Assembly: GCA_003518885.1 (NCBI GenBank)
Contig: DOXU01000035.1
Location: 1-8,730, forward strand
DNA from: Oscillospiraceae bacterium
Lineage (GTDB): Bacteria > Bacillota > Clostridia > Oscillospirales > Ethanoligenentaceae
Direction of reading: 5' to 3'
Length of the DNA stretch: 8,730 nt
Below the pieces are notes generated by a model. It did no database searches. It saw only the letters and a list, made by a program, of their open reading frames with translations, and was not told the origin of the DNA. Numbering within the stretch: the first letter of the stretch is position 1; each line of letters starts with the position of its first letter. Position numbers and translations under genes: made by a program. Positions 5,110 to 8,730 of this stretch are shown in pieces.

Positions 5110-7202
5110 ATCGTCCCGAGGTACTTGCGCCGGCGGGATCGTGGGATACATTGCGTGCGGCCGTTTTTGCTGGGGCGGACGCCGTATATTTTGGTGGTCA
5201 ATCATTTAATGCAAGAAGACGTGCTGATAATTTTGATGATGAATCAATAGGGGATGCTGTCTCTTTTTTGCATGCAAGAGGAGCAAAAGCTTATATTACC
5301 TTCAATACAATTCTGTTTCAGGAAGAGCTTGAAAAAGCTCTTGCCTTTTTAAAGCACCTTTGCGCTATCGGGGCAGATGCACTGATTGTACAGGACATGG
5401 GCCTTTTGCGGCTGATTAGACAAGCAGCACCGCAAATGCCTGTACATGCGTCTACCCAAATGGCTGTACATAATATTGAAGGAGTGCGTACATTGGTCTC
5501 TTTGGGGGCGTCTCGTGTGGTGCTCGCAAGAGAACTTTCAGAACAGGAGATGGCGGGGATCCTTTTTTCGCTACATAAAGAGGCGGAGATGACGGGGAAT
5601 CTGGTTCCAGAAATTGAAGTCTTTGTACATGGAGCACATTGTATGAGCATGTCCGGCCAATGCTATTTTAGTGCATTATTGGGAGGCCGTAGTGGCAATA
5701 GAGGCCTTTGTGCGCAAGTTTGTCGTCTCCCTTTTTCTGCGCCGGGTGGTACAGGTCATGATCTTTCCCTCAAAGATCTTTCGTTGGCTGAGCAAGTGCC
5801 ACTGCTCGCTCAAATGGGTGTTTCTTCTCTTAAGATCGAAGGAAGAATGAAACGACCAGAATATGTGGATGCATCTGTACGTGTTTTTTCCGCAGCTGCT
5901 CGGGGGGAAGTAATTCCTCAGGAACAAATGAATTTTCTACGGGATGTTTTTTCTCGCAATGGATTTACACAAGGGTATTTTCAAGGAAAACGTGGCAAAC
6001 AAATGTTTGGTTCACGCAGTCATGAAGATGTTTTGGCTAGTGGACGGGCAGTGTCTGCTTGGCATGGAGCGGATAAAGAACAACCTCGTATTCCTGTAGA
6101 ACTGTCCTTTTCTCTTCACGTTGGAGAGCCAGTTTTTTTGCAAGCCAAAGATCAAGATGGAAATGAGGCAAGGGCAACTGGGCCGTGCCCTGAAGTGGCA
6201 AAACATCATGCAACCGAAAAAGAAGTGGTGGCGGAGCATTTGCAAAAAACAGGAGGTACTCCTTTTTACATTCAAGCATGTAAGGTTGAAATGGATAAAG
6301 GAATGGCATTACCTGTGCGTGTGCTAAATGCTCTGCGTCGGGATGCTCTTTCTGGTTTGCTTGAATTGCGTAGCCGTCCACACTCTATTTCCTATACGCA
6401 ACCTCAAATTCCGAGGGGTAGAATGCGGGAAACAGAAAAGACGGTTCGAGTTCGTTTGTATTCTGCTAAGCAATTGACGGCAAATTGTTTCCAAGGAATA
6501 GAGCGGATTTATTTGCCGCTACATTGTTTTATAAGGCCGGATGATGCATTGCTTAAGGCGATAGAAAATAAATGGCCGCTCGGGGTAGAATTGCCACGGG
6601 CCTGTTTTGGCTCGACGGAGCAGTTAAAACCTGCTTTACAGTCTGCATGGAAACTTGGGGCTCGCCATGCGCTTTGTGGAAATATCGGGCAGTTTTCTCT
6701 TGCTCAATCTCTTGGATTTGTTTTGCATGGCGATTATGCGTTAAATTGCGCGAATACAGCTTCGGCGCTGGAATATACCCAAATAGGTGCTGTGGATGAA
6801 GTGCTTTCTTTTGAGACATCACTGATTCGTGCCCAAAAAATGGGCGGCGCAAAGATGGGAATGTTGGCCTATGGCAGATTGCCCCTTATGCTCACGCGAA
6901 ATTGTCCCCTTAAAAACGGAGAGGGTTGCTCTTCTTGTGCTGGCGTTTTGACTGATAGGATGGGTGTTCAATTTCCTGTACGTTGCGGTGCGGCCGGGGA
7001 CTGCGTGGAAATATTAGGCGATCGACCACTTTGGATGTTTGACCGGCTATCCGAAATGTGGCAAACAGGCCTTTCGTTTTTGCAGCTTTATTTTACCATT
7101 GAAACACCTGATGAAGTGGCTAGAGTGGTACAAGCTTTTCATGAAGGAAGACCTTGCACAGAAAAATTCACGCGTGGTCTATACACACGCGGCGTGCAAT
7201 AA
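5106..7202 (+). CDS. U32-family peptidase-like protein with DUF3656 (RlhA/YhbU-type)
   Basis: U32 proteins were named collagenase-like peptidases, but several act in RNA or cofactor hydroxylation; E. coli RlhA, which has the same U32 plus DUF3656 build, makes 5-hydroxycytidine in 23S rRNA. The 698-residue product begins with the family hallmark PEVLAPAGSWDTLRAAVFAGADAVYFGG (residues 4-31) and has the cysteine signature EVFVHGAHCMSMSGQC at about 171-186 followed by GGRSGNRGLCAQVC to 206. Cys179, 186, 202 and 206 correspond to the conserved cysteines thought to hold an iron-sulfur cluster in U32 relatives. KIEGRMKRPEYV follows at about 244-255. The DUF3656 region is central, and a C-terminal part has a further cysteine cluster (RNCPLKNGEGCSSC). 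Residues H178 and V205 depart from the usual Leu and Pro. The start ATG overlaps the zapA stop. Activity on RNA here is inference. Confidence 0.9.
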   Translation: MNRPEVLAPAGSWDTLRAAVFAGADAVYFGGQSFNARRRADNFDDESIGDAVSFLHARGAKAYITFNTILFQEELEKALAFLKHLCAIGADALIVQDMGLLRLIRQAAPQMPVHASTQMAVHNIEGVRTLVSLGASRVVLARELSEQEMAGILFSLHKEAEMTGNLVPEIEVFVHGAHCMSMSGQCYFSALLGGRSGNRGLCAQVCRLPFSAPGGTGHDLSLKDLSLAEQVPLLAQMGVSSLKIEGRMKRPEYVDASVRVFSAAARGEVIPQEQMNFLRDVFSRNGFTQGYFQGKRGKQMFGSRSHEDVLASGRAVSAWHGADKEQPRIPVELSFSLHVGEPVFLQAKDQDGNEARATGPCPEVAKHHATEKEVVAEHLQKTGGTPFYIQACKVEMDKGMALPVRVLNALRRDALSGLLELRSRPHSISYTQPQIPRGRMRETEKTVRVRLYSAKQLTANCFQGIERIYLPLHCFIRPDDALLKAIENKWPLGVELPRACFGSTEQLKPALQSAWKLGARHALCGNIGQFSLAQSLGFVLHGDYALNCANTASALEYTQIGAVDEVLSFETSLIRAQKMGGAKMGMLAYGRLPLMLTRNCPLKNGEGCSSCAGVLTDRMGVQFPVRCGAAGDCVEILGDRPLWMFDRLSEMWQTGLSFLQLYFTIETPDEVARVVQAFHEGRPCTEKFTRGLYTRGVQ

Positions 7203-7242
7203 GCACAAAATTTTACGATGCATGGCATACAGGAGGAAAACC

Positions 7243-7701
7243 ATGTCCACATTTATTTTGAAAGTCAAACCAATTGAGCATGAAGGGGTCGCCTTTCATA
7301 TGCCTTGCAGAAAGACAGATGGTGCTGCTGGATATGATTTGTTCGCGGCCATTGCGAAACCGGAAACAATTATTGCCCACGGTTTTGCTAATCTTCCAAC
7401 AGGCGTATCCATTCAACTTCCCGGAAAAGAATATGCAGCCTTTATTTACGCAAGGAGCGGTTTGGCGATACGCCACGGAATTACATTGACGAATGGTGTG
7501 GGCGTGATCGATAGTGATTATACTGGTGAATTGACCGTGGGCCTTTACAACCTTTCAGATAACGCGTATACATTTATGCCAGATGAGCGAATTGCACAGA
7601 TGGTGATTATGCCTGTTTGTACACCGGTGTTGCAACAGGTTGAAGTATTAGAAGAGACGGAGCGCTCTGCTGGTGGATTTGGTTCTACAGGGCGTTTTTA
7701 G
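7243..7701 (+). CDS. dut: Deoxyuridine 5'-triphosphate nucleotidohydrolase (dUTPase)
   Basis: dUTPase hydrolyses dUTP to dUMP and diphosphate, which keeps uracil out of DNA and feeds thymidylate synthesis; the enzyme is a cytoplasmic homotrimer. The 152-residue product is of normal length and shows all five family motifs in order: I DGAAGYDL, II ARSGLA, III GVGVIDSDYTGEL with the uracil-selecting Tyr, IV DERIAQMVIMPV, and V RSAGGFGSTG, the C-terminal lid. The start ATG (7243) has AGGAGG 6 bases upstream. Longer frames reaching into the U32 gene are not supported. It sits 40 bases after the U32 stop with no terminator between, so it is probably in the same operon. Confidence 0.96.
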   Translation: MSTFILKVKPIEHEGVAFHMPCRKTDGAAGYDLFAAIAKPETIIAHGFANLPTGVSIQLPGKEYAAFIYARSGLAIRHGITLTNGVGVIDSDYTGELTVGLYNLSDNAYTFMPDERIAQMVIMPVCTPVLQQVEVLEETERSAGGFGSTGRF

Positions 7702-7755
7702 ATAGAGTGGATTTTTTCTAAAGTCTGCAGTGCTTTCTGAGGAGAGGTTGAGGTT

Positions 7756-8028
7756 ATGCGTGCCGCACCAGAGAAAAACACAGTCGTTTTACTGATTATC
7801 TTTTTAATATTGGGAATTGTTGCTGGTGGCGTTATTGCACAGCTTTTAAGTCCCTATACATGGGCAAATTTTTTAACATACACCCGTACATTTGCGCTGG
7901 GAGATCCTCAACCGCTTACATTGGATCTTTCCGTGTTTAAAATTTCCTTTGGCATTGGTTTTCGAATCAATTTGGCAGAGGCTATTTGTATCTTATTCTC
8001 TGTACTGGCCTACCGAAAATGGCATTGA
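7756..8028 (+). CDS. DUF4321 domain-containing small membrane protein
   Basis: A 90-residue protein of unknown function resembling the DUF4321 family found widely in Clostridia. It has an N-terminal membrane helix (about residues 9-31, VVLLIIFLILGIVAGGVIAQLL), a middle segment containing PLTLDLSVFKISFGIGFRINL that matches the family pattern, and a second hydrophobic helix at about 74-86 (AICILFSVLAYRK). Length is typical. The start ATG follows GAGGAG by 11 bases. It is 54 bases after dut with no visible terminator between and is followed by a strong stem-loop, so it is the last gene of the zapA operon. No enzymatic motif is visible. Confidence 0.8.
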   Translation: MRAAPEKNTVVLLIIFLILGIVAGGVIAQLLSPYTWANFLTYTRTFALGDPQPLTLDLSVFKISFGIGFRINLAEAICILFSVLAYRKWH

Positions 8029-8051
8029 TTTTGTTGCTGAGTCAACAGACG

Positions 8052-8096
8052 ATAAAAGAGGCACCCTGTATGTATATAGCAGGGCGCCTCTTTTAT
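8052..8096. terminator. Bidirectional terminator after the zapA operon
   Basis: Arms ATAAAAGAGGC (8052-8062) and GCCTCTTTTAT (8086-8096) pair perfectly, then after one A/C mismatch CCCTG (8064-8068) pairs with CAGGG (8080-8084) around an 11-base loop. It ends the plus-strand operon and also the converging pyruvate kinase gene. Confidence 0.88.
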
Positions 8097-8112
8097 TAAA
8101 ATAAGATGCGAT

Positions 8113-8730
8113 TTAAATGGAAGACCATCCTTGTTTATTGGCCAAAGAAATGCTTTCTCCAACGATGTGTACTTTTATTAGGTTTGTGCTTCCTGAGACT
8201 CCAAGTGGAATGCCTCCGGTAATGACAATCAAATCTCCAAGATTTAATAGTCCCTTTTCCATGGCAAGTTGCACCGCACTGTCAATCATATGATCGGTGT
8301 TAGTTGCTTTTTTAGTCAATAACGGGTAAACGTCACTGTAAAGATTAAGTTGGCGACAAACTTGCTCACTGGGTGTACAGCCGATAATCGGGCACGCCGG
8401 ACGGAATTTGGAAATATGACGAGCTGTGTAGCCAGATTGTGTAACGGTCAGAATGGCCGCCGCATTGGTGTCATGTGCTGTGCTAACGGCCGCATGTGCC
8501 ACAGCATTGGTGACATTACTGCTCATTTCCATAGCACGCTGAGAAAATAGGGCGCGATAGTTAATATCTTCTTCTGTACGTTCTGCAATTCGTGCCATAG
8601 TTTTTACGCTCTCAATTGGATAAGAACCAGCGGCTGTTTCGCCCGAAAGCATGGTGGCACCTGTGCCATCATAGATAGCATTCGCTACGTCTGTAACCTC
8701 TGCACGGGTTGGGCGTGGATTCTGGATCAT
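8113..8730 (-). CDS. pyk: Pyruvate kinase, C-terminal part (cut by window edge)
   Basis: Pyruvate kinase transfers phosphate from phosphoenolpyruvate to ADP in the last step of glycolysis. About 205 C-terminal codons are in the window, and the frame is open at the right edge. Visible are the end of the catalytic barrel ([19 protein letters not shown] and [15 protein letters not shown]) and the C-terminal allosteric domain, including [31 protein letters not shown], and the ending [27 protein letters not shown]. The protein stops soon after ([14 protein letters not shown]), so it lacks the extra PEP-utilising domain fused to some Firmicutes pyruvate kinases. The methionine at the window edge is internal, not the start. 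It converges with the DUF4321 gene at the shared terminator. Confidence 0.95.
   Translation of the reverse strand: MIQNPRPTRAEVTDVANAIYDGTGATMLSGETAAGSYPIESVKTMARIAERTEEDINYRALFSQRAMEMSSNVTNAVAHAAVSTAHDTNAAAILTVTQSGYTARHISKFRPACPIIGCTPSEQVCRQLNLYSDVYPLLTKKATNTDHMIDSAVQLAMEKGLLNLGDLIVITGGIPLGVSGSTNLIKVHIVGESISLANKQGWSSI

Noticed and set aside
7170..7191. CGCGTG/CACGCG inverted repeat at the end of the U32 gene as a terminator
   Set aside because: No T-tract follows; it lies inside coding sequence, reflects a repeated Thr-Arg-Gly, and dut continues the operon.
7039..7242. Extended N-terminus of dut reaching into the U32 gene
   Set aside because: The AGGAGG at 7231-7236 and the usual dUTPase length fix the start at 7243; the extension is an out-of-frame copy of U32 coding sequence.

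Overview
The window reads as chromosomal core sequence from an endospore-forming, rod-shaped, low-to-moderate GC member of the Firmicutes, most likely class Clostridia. The evidence is a full-length SpoVT-type sporulation regulator, MreB/MreC/MreD shape genes, strong AGGAGG ribosome-binding sites, a DUF4321 protein and sigma-A type promoters. I cannot place the genus from the sequence alone. No prophage, insertion sequence, CRISPR array, tRNA or rRNA was seen.

Layout. (1) Positions 1-2473, minus strand: the rod-shape cluster mreB-mreC-mreD. It has a clear promoter before mreB, an intrinsic terminator between mreB and mreC, and mreD running off the left edge. (2) Positions 2583-3761: an HxlR-family regulator on the minus strand, divergent from a LUD-domain (LutC/YkgG-like) gene on the plus strand. 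The LUD frame is broken by one in-frame TAA at codon 47. (3) Positions 3809-4492: a bidirectional terminator, then spoVT on the minus strand, with a TTG start and a candidate forespore-type promoter. (4) Positions 4620-8096, plus strand: a probable operon of zapA, a U32-family peptidase-like protein with DUF3656, dut and a DUF4321 membrane protein. It opens with a sigma-A type promoter and closes at a strong stem-loop. (5) Positions 8113-8730, minus strand: the C-terminal part of pyruvate kinase, cut by the right edge.

How the genes fit together. MreB filaments and the MreC/MreD membrane proteins organise lateral wall synthesis. ZapA stabilises the FtsZ ring. The U32 protein belongs to a family that includes RNA hydroxylation enzymes, and dUTPase keeps uracil out of DNA, so the zapA operon mixes growth and division housekeeping. 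SpoVT tunes forespore gene expression.

The most unusual items are the interrupted LUD gene beside its divergent regulator, the terminator separating mreB from mreCD, the absence of a well-placed ATG start for mreD, and two altered residues in the cysteine motif of the U32 protein. I did not find a convincing previously undescribed system; most of the window is ordinary conserved chromosome.
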